Assembly (NCBI GenBank): GCA_017439405.1
Contig: JAFSJF010000158.1
Coordinates: 1 to 35,841 of the forward strand
Length of the DNA stretch: 35,841 nucleotides
Direction: 5' to 3'
Source of the DNA: Bacteroidales bacterium
GTDB lineage: Bacteria; Bacteroidota; Bacteroidia; Bacteroidales; F082
In this document: positions 1 to 9,739 of the stretch, one piece after another
Layout of the letters: every line of letters starts with the position of its first letter
How positions within the stretch are numbered: the first letter of the stretch is position 1
Notes under the pieces: generated by a model
The model's input: only the letters and a program-made list of their open reading frames with translations
Databases searched by the model: none
What the model was told of the DNA's origin: nothing
Position numbers and translations under genes: made by a program

Positions 1-1
1 A

Positions 2-817
2 CTGTCAGGCATCACGCCACACAATGGCGACATGCTGAAGTCGCAGAACGATGGCTACGCCTCCTACCTTGCCGGCTACGGCTGGTACGGTTCGCTGAGC
101 ACTTTGAATCCTGGCATGGGCCTGATGTACAAGTCGAATGCCAACACCGACGTCACTCTGTACTATCCCGACAGTGGCACACGCAGCGACCTGAAAGCCA
201 ACCAGACCACGGAAGGCAACCACTGGCAACCCAATCTGAACGCCTACGCTGACAACATGAGCGTGATGGCGGTTGTTGAGTTGGACGGCATTGAACTTCA
301 AGGCGAGAACTACGAGCTGGCCGTCTTCGCCAACGGCGAGTGCCGTGGCAGCGCGAGGCTGCTTTACATCGAGCCGCTTGACCGCTACATGGCCTTCCTG
401 ACCGTGGCAGGAGACGAGGCCGCCGAGCTTCGCTTCAGCCTTTACGACGCCGAGACGGGTACCGTGGAGACGCAAAATTTTGCGTCCCTGCAATACGAGA
501 CGAATGCCGTCGTGGGCAGCTTCGAGGAGCCATGCGTCGTCAGCTTCCGCAGCATGACGGGCGTGGACGAGTGGGCCAACGGAATGCAAGTCTATCCGAA
601 CCCCATCGAACACGGCCAGTTGCTGACCATCGGTTTCATGGAGGAGGAAGCCGGTGCCCTGCGCATCGAAATCATCAACGCCCTTGGTGCGGTGGTGGAG
701 ACGGTGAGCGCACCTTCGATACGGACCATCGCCGCCCCCAAGACCGCCGGCGTATATACGCTGCGCGTTACCGTGGAAGGCAAGGGAACGTGCTACCGCA
801 AGTTAGTGGTGAGATGA
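2..817 (+). CDS. Secreted protein with T9SS C-terminal sorting domain (5' partial)
   Basis: The reading frame is open from the window edge (base 2) to TGA at 815-817, so the N-terminus and signal peptide lie outside. The last ~75 residues form a typical type IX secretion (Por) sorting domain: a VYPNPIEHGQ motif, alternating beta strands, an LRIEIINALGAVV segment, and a final GVYTLRV...YRKLVVR. Before it is a beta-sandwich-like region with AVFANGECRGSARL, a pattern common in large Bacteroidales T9SS cargo proteins. By family knowledge the protein would cross the outer membrane through the Por machinery and be anchored or released at the surface. The catalytic or binding part is not in the window, so the substrate cannot be named. 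A bidirectional terminator follows at 841-880. Confidence 0.85.
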   Translation: MSGITPHNGDMLKSQNDGYASYLAGYGWYGSLSTLNPGMGLMYKSNANTDVTLYYPDSGTRSDLKANQTTEGNHWQPNLNAYADNMSVMAVVELDGIELQGENYELAVFANGECRGSARLLYIEPLDRYMAFLTVAGDEAAELRFSLYDAETGTVETQNFASLQYETNAVVGSFEEPCVVSFRSMTGVDEWANGMQVYPNPIEHGQLLTIGFMEEEAGALRIEIINALGAVVETVSAPSIRTIAAPKTAGVYTLRVTVEGKGTCYRKLVVR

Positions 818-840
818 CATAAAACCACCCAAGACAACGA

Positions 841-880
841 GAACGGCCGCTTCTATTACTGGAGTGGCCGTTCTTTTATT
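841..880. terminator. Bidirectional hairpin terminator
   Basis: GAACGGCC (841-848) pairs perfectly with GGCCGTTC (866-873); the stem extends inward through GCT/AGT with one wobble. TTTTATT follows on the plus strand and an A-rich stretch (821-825) precedes it. It sits between the convergent ends of the T9SS cargo gene and tsaD and can serve both. Confidence 0.75.
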
Positions 881-897
881 GGGAAATGAGTCTGTCG

Positions 898-1920
898 TCA
901 ATCCTTTAGGCTCTGCCGAGCGTATGGCACCAGGTCTTGCGAGGCGAAATCGCCTTTCAGGAACTTGAAATAACCCGCCACGGCCACCATCGCGGCGTTG
1001 TCGGTGGAGTAGGAGAGGCGCGGGATGAAGACTTTCCAATGGTACTTCTCGCCCAAGGCGAGCATGGCATCGTGGAGGCCGCTGTTGGCGCTCACGCCGC
1101 CGGCGATGGCCACGGTCTTGATGCCGGTTTGCTTGCAGGCCTTCACCAACTTGTTCATCAGGATGTCGATGATGGTCTTCTGCACCGAGGCGCAGAGGTC
1201 GGCCTTGTTTTCTTCGATGAAGTCCGGGTTGAGTTTCAGGTTGTCACGGACGGTGTATAAAATACTGGTTTTCAGTCCGCTGAAGCTGTAGTCCAAGTTG
1301 GGGATTTGGGGCTTGGCGAAGTGGAAAGCATCCGGATTGCCGATTTTGGCCAGTTTGTCGATGACTGGGCCTCCCGGGTAGGGCAATCCAAGGATCTTGG
1401 CCGTCTTGTCGAAGGCTTCGCCCGCCGCGTCGTCGATGGTCTTGCCGATGACTTCCATGTCGAAATAGTCCTTCACGACCACGATTTGGGTGTGGCCGCC
1501 CGACACGGTGAGGCACAAAAATGGGAACTCAGGCACCTCGGTATGGGTGTCGTCGGTGGCAAAATGCACCAAGATATGGGCGTTCATGTGGTCGATTTCG
1601 ACCATGGGGATGTTCAAGGTCTGTGCGAAAGCCTTTGAGAATGAGGTGCCTACGAGCAACGAGCCTAAAAGTCCGGGTCCGCGCGTAAAAGCGATGGCGG
1701 ATAACTGATTTTTTTCTACTTTTGCAGTCTTCAAGGCCGTGTCGATGACGGGGATGATATTTTGCTGGTGTGCACGCGACGCGAGCTCGGGGACAACGCC
1801 GCCGTATTGCTCGTGAACTTTCTGACTAGCAATGACATTGGAGAGCACGCGTGTGCCTTGGAGCACTGCGGCTGAGGTGTCGTCGCATGAGGATTCGATG
1901 CCTAAAATATAATCGTTCAT
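898..1920 (-). CDS. tsaD: tRNA N6-adenosine threonylcarbamoyltransferase TsaD
   Basis: 340 residues, the usual length for bacterial TsaD (Kae1/Gcp family). It transfers threonylcarbamoyl from TC-AMP to A37 of ANN-decoding tRNAs in complex with TsaB and TsaE, in the cytoplasm. Visible motifs: N-terminal GIESSCDDTSAAV (residues 7-19), metal ligands H111 and H115 in HMNAH, the VSGGHTQ loop (139-145), DDAAGEAFDK (163-172), and SYSTDNAAM near the C-terminus with the third metal-ligand Asp. I chose the ATG at 1920 (MNDYILGIESS); a TTG at 1929 would add three residues. The gene is divergent from the tamB-like gene, with only 11 bp between start codons. A TAATTTTG box on the minus strand at 1947-1940 is a plausible promoter element. 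tsaB and tsaE are not in the window. Confidence 0.97.
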   Translation of the reverse strand: MNDYILGIESSCDDTSAAVLQGTRVLSNVIASQKVHEQYGGVVPELASRAHQQNIIPVIDTALKTAKVEKNQLSAIAFTRGPGLLGSLLVGTSFSKAFAQTLNIPMVEIDHMNAHILVHFATDDTHTEVPEFPFLCLTVSGGHTQIVVVKDYFDMEVIGKTIDDAAGEAFDKTAKILGLPYPGGPVIDKLAKIGNPDAFHFAKPQIPNLDYSFSGLKTSILYTVRDNLKLNPDFIEENKADLCASVQKTIIDILMNKLVKACKQTGIKTVAIAGGVSANSGLHDAMLALGEKYHWKVFIPRLSYSTDNAAMVAVAGYFKFLKGDFASQDLVPYARQSLKD

Positions 1921-1931
1921 AGGTCTCAATT

Positions 1932-4900
1932 TTGAGGGTCAAAATTATCAAAAAAAAGATTATCCATAGCATCCTGATTTTGGTTACGGTGGCAATTTCC
2001 ATCGTCACCACCTTGTTTGTTGCTTTGCAAGATCCTATTATTCAGCGTTTTGTGGTTAGGTTTGCAGGTGGTTATCTTTCTGAAAAAACTGGGGCTGAGA
2101 TTAAGGTGGGACGTCTTGTTGTCACGCCGGATTTGCGGGTTTTTGTTAGGGAGGTCTCTGTCAAAGACTTGAAAGGCAACACTTTGGCTGAGATTGGGGC
2201 ATTAAGGACAAAAATCCTTCTCACCGACCTCTTGGAAGGCAAAATCCATCTCGGCAAGATCGATTTGCACAACGCCGAGATCAACCTGATTCAATATGAA
2301 GGCACCGAGGACTTCAATTTTAAGTTCCTCGCCGACTTTTTCAGTTCCGACAAGGAAAAACTCCCAGACCCAAACAAAAAACCCATTCCGATTTTCGTGG
2401 ATGTCGTTTCGCTGAAGAACGTCGGCTTCCAGCTGTGGGACCAAAACAGGGCTGATTCGCTGAAAACCATGCAGAACCAAATCGACTATGCCCATCTCGA
2501 CCTTGACGATGTCAATATGGAGGCGCGGCACGTCGCTCTTGTCGGCGACTCGGTGTATGCGGTCGTGGAGAAGCTTTCGGCGAAGGAGCGTTGTGGACTT
2601 GATTTGAAGCACTTCCAGTCCGATGTGGTCTTTTGCGACAAGGGTGTCTTCTTGAAAGACTTGCAGATGGAGACCAACAACAGTCTCTTCCACCTCGACC
2701 TCGACATGAAATACGACAGTTTCGCCGCCTTCAAGGACTTCGTGAATCAGGTCGAGTTTGACGCCAAAATCTATCCCACCGATGCCTTGCTTTCCGATAT
2801 CGGTTATTTCGCCCCGGTCATGTTCCAAATGCCCAACCTGGTGCATCTCGAGTGTGTTTTCCATGGACCGATAGCGAATTTCAATGTCAAGAACTTGGAT
2901 TTGGGCTTTGGCGACATGACGCGTATCAGGGGCGAAGTCAGTATGCACCCCTTGGATTTTGAAAATGGATATAGTACGCTGAATATCAAAGATATGTGTT
3001 TTTCTTATGATGATTTGGTGAATTTCCATATCCCAGGAGGGTCGGGCACCATTCCCTTGCCTGAGTCGTTGGCTGCCCTGAAATCGGGCAACATCAAGCT
3101 CAATTTCAAGGGTTCGTACAACAATTTCAATTCCGACATCGCGCTTGTTTCCGACATGGGCAACCTCAATGCCTCAGTGAGACGCGACAAGCAAGGCGTT
3201 GAGGCCAATGTGTTTTCGGGAAACATTGAAGGCCAAGGACTTGACGTGGGTATGTTTGCCAATACCAAATTGGTGGGCCAGCTTGACCTCAACACGGTGT
3301 TTATGCTGAGGTTTCCGCGAAACGGCAGCCCCGAAGTGGAATTGGACGGCAATATATATCATGCCGAATTGCTTGGAAACCATATCGATGAGGTGACTCT
3401 TAATGGCGAGATGAAAGAGAACCAGTTTAAGGGTAGGGTCGATATTGACGACGACGAACTGTATCTTGCTTTCAACGGCTTGATTGACTTCAGCGATGCC
3501 AAACAGCCCAAGTCGGACTTTGAGGCCGTCATCCGCAATGCCGACCTGCATTCCTTGAAAATCATGAAAGAGGATTCGGTTTCTGTCTTCAGCACAAGGA
3601 TTTATGCCAACATGACGGGTTTCGACATCGACAATTTGGAGGGGGTGTTGCACTTGGACAGCACGGTGTATCGTGACAGCCGAGGTGAGTATCTTATGCG
3701 CAGTTTCGACGTCCGCATCGTCAACGACAACCTGATGCATCGCCGCATCAACCTGAACAATGATTTCTTCGACTTCGAGATGGGTGGAAAATTGAATTTG
3801 TCAAGTCTGTTGATGGTGTTCAACGAGTATGGCGATTCCTTTGTGCATTTCCCGGTCTTTGAAGCGAAACTGGATGAGTTTCAGAACTACAAGCTCAAGC
3901 ACGACGTGGAAGAGGATTTCTTCCTACAATTGACGCTGAAAGACACGCAAACGTTGAGTCGCCTGCTCATGCCGTCGTTGCGAATTGCTGAAAACACCAC
4001 GGTTAACGGCACCTTCACTTCCCGCTCGAACCAACTGAACCTGACGGTTCGCTCCCAAAGTGTACAGATTGGAAACGTGAACGTCAATAGCTTGGAACTG
4101 AGGAACTTCAATACTTCCAACCATGCCTTTGGGTCGCTTACGTTGGGTGAAGTGTCATGGAAAAATATGACCGATACCGACACGGTTTCCTATGGACTTG
4201 AGAATCTCAAGTTTTTCGCCAAGATGGGCAACGACACCATTTCCACCCGAATCGTTTGGGACGACGCATCTGTCGAAGACCACAACAAAGCCTTGTTAGA
4301 GAGTACGTTCCATCCGCACGAGACTGGAGGCACCTTTTCCATTGGCACTGCCGATATCGTTATCAACGACACGCTTTGGCAAATCGACCCCGACAATTTC
4401 ATCGACATCGGTAAAGAACGCGTGAAGATTCACAATATCAAGTTTGGCCACAACACCCAGTCGCTGCAATTGGACGGCTATGTGCCAATGGACGTGGAAG
4501 ATACGCTTTCGGTGCGACTTGAAAGCTTCGACCTTTCCATACTTGACGTGGTTACCAACGGCATGGGTTTCGACTTGAATGGATATATCACCGGCAACGC
4601 AAAGGTTGGCAACCTGAAGCAAAGCCCGATGGTATTGGCCGACCTTTTTGTCAAGGATCTTGGGTTGAACACCAATTACATCGGCGATGCCAGCATCCAC
4701 AGCAATTGGGACAACGAAAAGCAAGCCATCAATGTCGATATGGATGTTTTGAACAACAACAAGCAGACACTGAGTGTGTTAGGCTCATACTATACTGCTC
4801 GCGAAAACGACAATCTCGATTTCCTGGTGGACATGGATTCGTTGAATCTTGCCATAATCACTCCATTCGTGTCGAACTTCATCAATCGGGTACAGGGCTT

Positions 4901-6455
4901 CGCTTACGGCGGCATCATGGTCACAGGCTCGCCCAAGGTGCCCGTGATCATGGGCGCCATCAACATCAAAGACGGTGGATGCAAAGTGGTCTATCTGAAC
5001 ACCTTCTATACTTTCAGCCCAACCATCTCATTGGATTCCAAGGAGATCGAACTGCTTGACATGGTGCTGACCGACACTTTGGACAACAAGGCGACAGTGG
5101 AGGGACGCATCTACCACAACTATTTGAAAAACTTCCGTTTCGACCTGAAGATTCACCCTCGTGACTTCCTTGTGATGGCCACCACATTGAAGGATAACAG
5201 CTCGTTCTATGGTGCGGTTATCGCCAACGGACTGGCCAATGTGACAGGCCCAATGGAGGATTTGTTGTTGGATGTCAAGGCGTTGACTCGAAAAGGCACC
5301 AAGCTGACCTTACCGCTGAACCGCGTTTCCACTGTGTCTGAAAACGACTTCATCGTCTTTGTCAACAACAGTGTGGAAGAGGAGGAGGAAGAATTCTTGG
5401 AGGAGGAACGCAAGTCCAACTTCGCCATTAATATCGATGCCGATGTGACCGACGATGCAAGCGTGAAAATCTACCTTCCGGGTGACATTGGCACCATCGA
5501 TGCTGCCGGCAATGGCAATCTGAAAATCGGCACGTCAAGCTCCGAAAGTCTCACTCTCTTTGGGAACTTCGCGATTAGCAGCGGTCGTTTTGTGTTGAAT
5601 TTCAAGAATGTACTCAACAGAACCTTCACCTTGCAGCACGGTGGCACCATCATGTGGTCGGGATCGCCCACCGAAGGGCGTATCGATGCTACTGGCGTGT
5701 ATTCCGTCAAGGCGCCATTGTCGTCGTTGGGCGTTGCGGTTGACTCAACGTCTTCGGTCGATAACGTCAATGTGGAATGCCTGATTCACCTGAAAGACGC
5801 CTTGCTCAACCCCACGATTACTTTCGGGATGCGGCTGCCCAACGCATCCGAGGAAGTCAACCAAACCGTGTTTTCGCTGATTGACACCACCAACCAGGCG
5901 GTGATGAGTTCGCAGGCCATTTCGCTGTTGGCCTTGGGCTCGTTTGCCTATGCCGGCTCGTCGTCAAGCGGCGGCGGTGGCGCAGGTCTTTTGTCCCTTT
6001 TTAGCAACATCCTGCCCAACATGACCCTTGACTTGGGTACCGACGTGGATGTGGGCGTCAGGTATTTTTCCAATTCCTATTTGTACGACGAGATGCAAAT
6101 TGCATTGAAAACCGAGCTGTTCGAGAACCGGCTGCTGGTGGAGACCAATCTCGGCGTGATTTCAAACTACGCCACCAACGCCGGGAACGCCAGCAATGTC
6201 GTAGGCGAGTTCGACATCAAGTACAAGTTGACCGAAGATGGCCGCCTGATGGGCTATTTCTATAACCATTCCAATTACGGCAACAATTTCTCCACTTTTG
6301 CCTTCGACCGTCTCGCGCCATATACCCAGGGCCTCGGCATCTCCTACGGTCTCTCTTTCGACCGCTTCAGCGACTTGTTCAGACGAAAGAAACCGACAAT
6401 GCCAGGTAGCCCACTCATCAACCGACCCATGAACAAGGAGGCATCGCAACAATGA
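1932..6455 (+). CDS. TamB-like translocation/assembly module protein
   Basis: 1507 residues. One N-terminal membrane helix (about residues 11-32, after a Lys/Arg-rich start) is followed by a very long, Asp/Asn-rich, beta-strand-rich region with repeated short hydrophobic segments, ending in a TamB/DUF490-type C-terminal domain (about residues 1060-1470, including the FVLNFKNVLNRTFTLQHGG strand region). By family knowledge TamB spans the periplasm as a beta-taco groove and works with a BamA-like partner (TamA, or TamL in Bacteroidota) in outer-membrane assembly or lipid transport. An acidic run lies near residues 1147-1160 and a Ser/Gly-rich loop near 1343-1352. The only start close to the membrane helix is TTG at 1932 (an in-frame stop is at 1920-1922), so a non-ATG start is likely. 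It overlaps the next gene by 4 bp (ATGA), implying translational coupling. No TamL gene is in the window. Confidence 0.88.
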   Translation: MRVKIIKKKIIHSILILVTVAISIVTTLFVALQDPIIQRFVVRFAGGYLSEKTGAEIKVGRLVVTPDLRVFVREVSVKDLKGNTLAEIGALRTKILLTDLLEGKIHLGKIDLHNAEINLIQYEGTEDFNFKFLADFFSSDKEKLPDPNKKPIPIFVDVVSLKNVGFQLWDQNRADSLKTMQNQIDYAHLDLDDVNMEARHVALVGDSVYAVVEKLSAKERCGLDLKHFQSDVVFCDKGVFLKDLQMETNNSLFHLDLDMKYDSFAAFKDFVNQVEFDAKIYPTDALLSDIGYFAPVMFQMPNLVHLECVFHGPIANFNVKNLDLGFGDMTRIRGEVSMHPLDFENGYSTLNIKDMCFSYDDLVNFHIPGGSGTIPLPESLAALKSGNIKLNFKGSYNNFNSDIALVSDMGNLNASVRRDKQGVEANVFSGNIEGQGLDVGMFANTKLVGQLDLNTVFMLRFPRNGSPEVELDGNIYHAELLGNHIDEVTLNGEMKENQFKGRVDIDDDELYLAFNGLIDFSDAKQPKSDFEAVIRNADLHSLKIMKEDSVSVFSTRIYANMTGFDIDNLEGVLHLDSTVYRDSRGEYLMRSFDVRIVNDNLMHRRINLNNDFFDFEMGGKLNLSSLLMVFNEYGDSFVHFPVFEAKLDEFQNYKLKHDVEEDFFLQLTLKDTQTLSRLLMPSLRIAENTTVNGTFTSRSNQLNLTVRSQSVQIGNVNVNSLELRNFNTSNHAFGSLTLGEVSWKNMTDTDTVSYGLENLKFFAKMGNDTISTRIVWDDASVEDHNKALLESTFHPHETGGTFSIGTADIVINDTLWQIDPDNFIDIGKERVKIHNIKFGHNTQSLQLDGYVPMDVEDTLSVRLESFDLSILDVVTNGMGFDLNGYITGNAKVGNLKQSPMVLADLFVKDLGLNTNYIGDASIHSNWDNEKQAINVDMDVLNNNKQTLSVLGSYYTARENDNLDFLVDMDSLNLAIITPFVSNFINRVQGFAYGGIMVTGSPKVPVIMGAINIKDGGCKVVYLNTFYTFSPTISLDSKEIELLDMVLTDTLDNKATVEGRIYHNYLKNFRFDLKIHPRDFLVMATTLKDNSSFYGAVIANGLANVTGPMEDLLLDVKALTRKGTKLTLPLNRVSTVSENDFIVFVNNSVEEEEEEFLEEERKSNFAINIDADVTDDASVKIYLPGDIGTIDAAGNGNLKIGTSSSESLTLFGNFAISSGRFVLNFKNVLNRTFTLQHGGTIMWSGSPTEGRIDATGVYSVKAPLSSLGVAVDSTSSVDNVNVECLIHLKDALLNPTITFGMRLPNASEEVNQTVFSLIDTTNQAVMSSQAISLLALGSFAYAGSSSSGGGGAGLLSLFSNILPNMTLDLGTDVDVGVRYFSNSYLYDEMQIALKTELFENRLLVETNLGVISNYATNAGNASNVVGEFDIKYKLTEDGRLMGYFYNHSNYGNNFSTFAFDRLAPYTQGLGISYGLSFDRFSDLFRRKKPTMPGSPLINRPMNKEASQQ
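1940..1947 (-). promoter_or_regulatory. Putative -7 box for tsaD inside the tamB-like gene
   Basis: TAATTTTG on the minus strand matches the Bacteroidota -7 consensus TAnnTTTG and lies 20 bp upstream of the tsaD ATG. I see no good -33 TTG at the expected spacing, so support is moderate. It would lie within the first codons of the divergent gene, as the 11-bp spacer requires. Confidence 0.4.
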
Positions 6456-9400
6456 GGAAAGTGTCTAATTTTCAGGTGTTTCAGGCTTCTGCTGGATCGG
6501 GAAAGACCTATACCATCGTAAAGGAGTATTTGAAGCTTTGCCTCCAAAGCGAGCGACAAGTGGACAATTTCAGGCATATCTTGGCCATTACTTTCACCAA
6601 TGCCTCGGCAAACGACATGAAGGCGAAGATTGTGCGCCATTTGCGTGAAATAACCGACGACAAGGTGCCTGGCTCGATGGCCACCGACCTCATCAAGGAG
6701 TTGGGCATCGGCGAGGCCGAACTGAAACGCAACGCGCAACTACTCCTTACCCGCATCATACATGACTACAGCAGCTTCTGCGTCAGCACGATTGACGCCT
6801 TCGTGCAGAAACTGTCTCGTGCCTTCGCCCGCGATTTGGGCTTGCCGGGCCAATATTCGGTGAGCATCGATACAGAGGAAGTCGCGGAAACCATCACGGA
6901 AAACATCGGCCTCGAAATCAGCGACGAAAACACTTTCCTCGTGCAAGTGCTCATGGATTTCAGCGAGAACCGTTTCGCCAACAACCAGTCGAACAACCTT
7001 GCGTATCAACTGGAAACCTTCGTAGGGAAATTGATGGACGAGAAATCATATCAAAAGGAAGAGAACAATCATATCAAGGATGCGAATCAGTACAAGCAAA
7101 CATTTGATTTTCTGAGCAATAAGATGCGATACTTTGAGCAGGAAATCAAAACTTTCGTAGAGCGGTTCAGGTCGATAGAAAAACGATATACCCTTGGAAC
7201 GGAGGATTTCGCCTATGGCAAAAATGGCTTCGTTGCCTATGTGAACAAGTTGGCAAACAAGGTTTATGAAGCTCCGAGTGCGCGTTTCAGGAGCGTGGCG
7301 GAAACGGGAAAATGGCATTCGGCGGCGGCAAAACGTTTTCAACCCGCGGATTTGGAGCAAATCGGCGAAGAAATACAATCAGTGCTTTTGCCTTTGCTGG
7401 AGTGCTGCGAGAAAGGCATGGGGCAGTTCTTGTTCTACAAGTCGCAGCGCGATTTGCTATATCTTTATGCGCTCAGGATGATTATCAGGGAAAAGTTTGG
7501 GCAGTTGGCGCAGGATGATGAGATTGTCCACATTTCGGAGTTCAACAAACTGCTCAACTCAGTGATGGGTGATTTCTCGGTTCCCTTTGTGTATGAGCTC
7601 ATTGGAGATCAATTTAGGCATGTTTTTATCGACGAGTTCCAGGATACGTCGGTACTGCAATGGCAGAACCTGTTGCCACTTGTTGACAACGGGCTGTCGT
7701 CGGGAGCGATGAGCATGGTGGTTGGCGATGGCAAGCAGTCCATCTACCGCTTTCGCAGCGGAGAAGTGGGGCAGATAGTGCAACTCCCGGAGATTTATGC
7801 CCTCCCTGCGGACAAGAGCGAGGCTGTTTTCCGGCAATACCAGCAGAACTTGGTTGAGCAATTCCGCTTTCAAAGCCTCGACAGCAACTATCGGTCGTAT
7901 GAAGCTGTAGTCCAGTTCAATAATGCTTTTTTTGGAAAAGCATACAAACAGCTTTCCGAACCTTTCCAAAAGGTCTATCAGGATAGGGACCGGCGTTTTG
8001 GGAAGGAAGTGTCCATTGTCCAAAAGCCCATGAAGCAAGAGAGAGGTTTGGTGCAGGTTGAATTGTATGATGATGACAGTCTGGGTGATTATTGTTTACA
8101 TAGGATTGAAGCCGTTGTACGTGAACTGACGCAGGAAAAAGGGTATCGTTTGTCCGACATCGCGGTTTTAGTACGCAACTCCAAGTTGGGTTCTGAAATT
8201 GCCAATTATCTGAACGATAGAGGAATACACGTGATCTCAAACGATTCCATCTTGCTGAAATCATCCCAAAAGGTGAATTTGTTGGTGAACACATTACGTT
8301 ATTTGCTGCATCCTGAAAACGAGGTCTATGTTGCTAATGTGTTGTATTTTGGCTATTTGACAGAACATCCCGAATTTGGCGGCCAAATCGATGGACTTCT
8401 CCGTCAGGTGAAGGCGATAGCTTGTGGAGAACAGGCTCTTGAGCCGGTTTTGGGCATCGGAGAGGCTGGATTGTTTGGCGAAGTCCTTTCCCAATCGACC
8501 TGTGTTTACGATGTATGTGCTTCATTGACAAGGATCTATAAGCTTGATTCTGTTTTTGATGCTTTCTTGGGATACTTTTTGGAAGAGGTGTTCAACTTCC
8601 AATCGGGAACCAAGGAAGGCATTCGTGATTTCCTTGCGTATTGGGAGAGGAAGCAAGATGTCTTGTCTGTAAAGTCCGTTGACGGCAATGCTTTGACTAT
8701 CATGACAATACACAAGTCGAAGGGCCTGGAATTCAACGTCGTGATCTATCCCGAAGCCATCGTTGATTTGGATGAAAAGCAAAAAAACACGCCTGCCGAG
8801 GAATGGATTGCACCCGATGCACTTGGTTTTGAGCCGATTCCGAATTTGGAGAAAGTTTTGTTCAAGTTAGGGAAGTCGGCGGAACTGATGGGTGAGAAAG
8901 TTGTTCAACTCATTGAAAAAGAACGTGATAGCATACGTTTGGATAATTTGAACCTGCTTTATGTGGCCTTTACACGTGCCAAGCAGCGATTGTATATCAT
9001 GGCAAAGCAAGGCAAGGACGACAAGCCGAACCTGATGCGTGATTTTCTTGCCGATGAAACGCTTGACATTGGAATCTATAGGGTGTCGGACGAACAGGTA
9101 AGCGTGGTTTATCGTTTAGGCGATGCGGATTTCGAGAATCCAGAATCGAAGCAACCTGTTGAAGAAGATGTTGATAGATGGGTTGATTCGGTGTCGGGGG
9201 ACTGGTTCAGCAAGATTGATGTTGACTCAGACCCGAGCATGTTTTGGATGTCGCCAAAGGATTCGATGCAGCCACGCAAATGGGGCGAAAAGGTGCATCA
9301 GATACTTTCGAAAATCCAGACTGTGGATGACATGGACGCAGCCATTCTACCCTCTGTTTTGGACGGAACGATCAATAGGGAAAAAACGGATTTGCTGAAG

Positions 9401-9709
9401 GATAGGATGATTCAAATGGCAAGCCATCCTGAACTTGCCATTGCTTTCGGCGAGGAGGCCAAGGTGAAAAACGAGTGCGAGATCCTTTCCAATGGAGAGA
9501 TTCTCCGTCCCGACCGTTACGCCGAATTGCCCGATGTGATCTATCTTATTGATTATAAAACAGGTAGGAAAGAAAAGAAGCACCGTGATCAACTGAAACG
9601 CTATATTGGTGCCCTGCAAGGCATGGTGACGAAGGAGATTCGGGCATATTTGGTGTATCTTTCCGACCCGATCGCGGTGGAGCAGGTGATAATGGACACT
9701 TTGTTTTGA
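6452..9709 (+). CDS. UvrD-family helicase/RecB-type nuclease (AddA-like)
   Basis: 1085 residues. Superfamily 1A helicase motifs in order: Walker A ASAGSGKT (residues 12-19), TFTNASANDMK (Ia), Walker B IDEFQDTS (D394, E395), VVGDGKQSIYRFR (III), LDSNYRS (IV), TIHKSKGLEF (V, 752-761) and YVAFTRAKQRLYI (VI, R842). The C-terminus has a PD-(D/E)XK nuclease signature: D1021 in RPDRYAE and D1034-Y-K1036 in LIDYKTGR, followed by a Q..RY motif. This is the layout of AddA/RecB-type end-processing enzymes that resect double-strand breaks for RecA. The ATG overlaps the TGA of the tamB-like gene (ATGA). An AddB-like partner would be expected next to it but is absent here. The 7.05-7.35 and 8.0-9.1 kb portions look more AT-rich than the surrounding genes. 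The helicase-nuclease call is firm; the exact subfamily is less so. Confidence 0.9.
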   Translation: MRKVSNFQVFQASAGSGKTYTIVKEYLKLCLQSERQVDNFRHILAITFTNASANDMKAKIVRHLREITDDKVPGSMATDLIKELGIGEAELKRNAQLLLTRIIHDYSSFCVSTIDAFVQKLSRAFARDLGLPGQYSVSIDTEEVAETITENIGLEISDENTFLVQVLMDFSENRFANNQSNNLAYQLETFVGKLMDEKSYQKEENNHIKDANQYKQTFDFLSNKMRYFEQEIKTFVERFRSIEKRYTLGTEDFAYGKNGFVAYVNKLANKVYEAPSARFRSVAETGKWHSAAAKRFQPADLEQIGEEIQSVLLPLLECCEKGMGQFLFYKSQRDLLYLYALRMIIREKFGQLAQDDEIVHISEFNKLLNSVMGDFSVPFVYELIGDQFRHVFIDEFQDTSVLQWQNLLPLVDNGLSSGAMSMVVGDGKQSIYRFRSGEVGQIVQLPEIYALPADKSEAVFRQYQQNLVEQFRFQSLDSNYRSYEAVVQFNNAFFGKAYKQLSEPFQKVYQDRDRRFGKEVSIVQKPMKQERGLVQVELYDDDSLGDYCLHRIEAVVRELTQEKGYRLSDIAVLVRNSKLGSEIANYLNDRGIHVISNDSILLKSSQKVNLLVNTLRYLLHPENEVYVANVLYFGYLTEHPEFGGQIDGLLRQVKAIACGEQALEPVLGIGEAGLFGEVLSQSTCVYDVCASLTRIYKLDSVFDAFLGYFLEEVFNFQSGTKEGIRDFLAYWERKQDVLSVKSVDGNALTIMTIHKSKGLEFNVVIYPEAIVDLDEKQKNTPAEEWIAPDALGFEPIPNLEKVLFKLGKSAELMGEKVVQLIEKERDSIRLDNLNLLYVAFTRAKQRLYIMAKQGKDDKPNLMRDFLADETLDIGIYRVSDEQVSVVYRLGDADFENPESKQPVEEDVDRWVDSVSGDWFSKIDVDSDPSMFWMSPKDSMQPRKWGEKVHQILSKIQTVDDMDAAILPSVLDGTINREKTDLLKDRMIQMASHPELAIAFGEEAKVKNECEILSNGEILRPDRYAELPDVIYLIDYKTGRKEKKHRDQLKRYIGALQGMVTKEIRAYLVYLSDPIAVEQVIMDTLF

Positions 9710-9739
9710 GCTGCCTGAAATCCCGCTTTTTGTCCTTCT

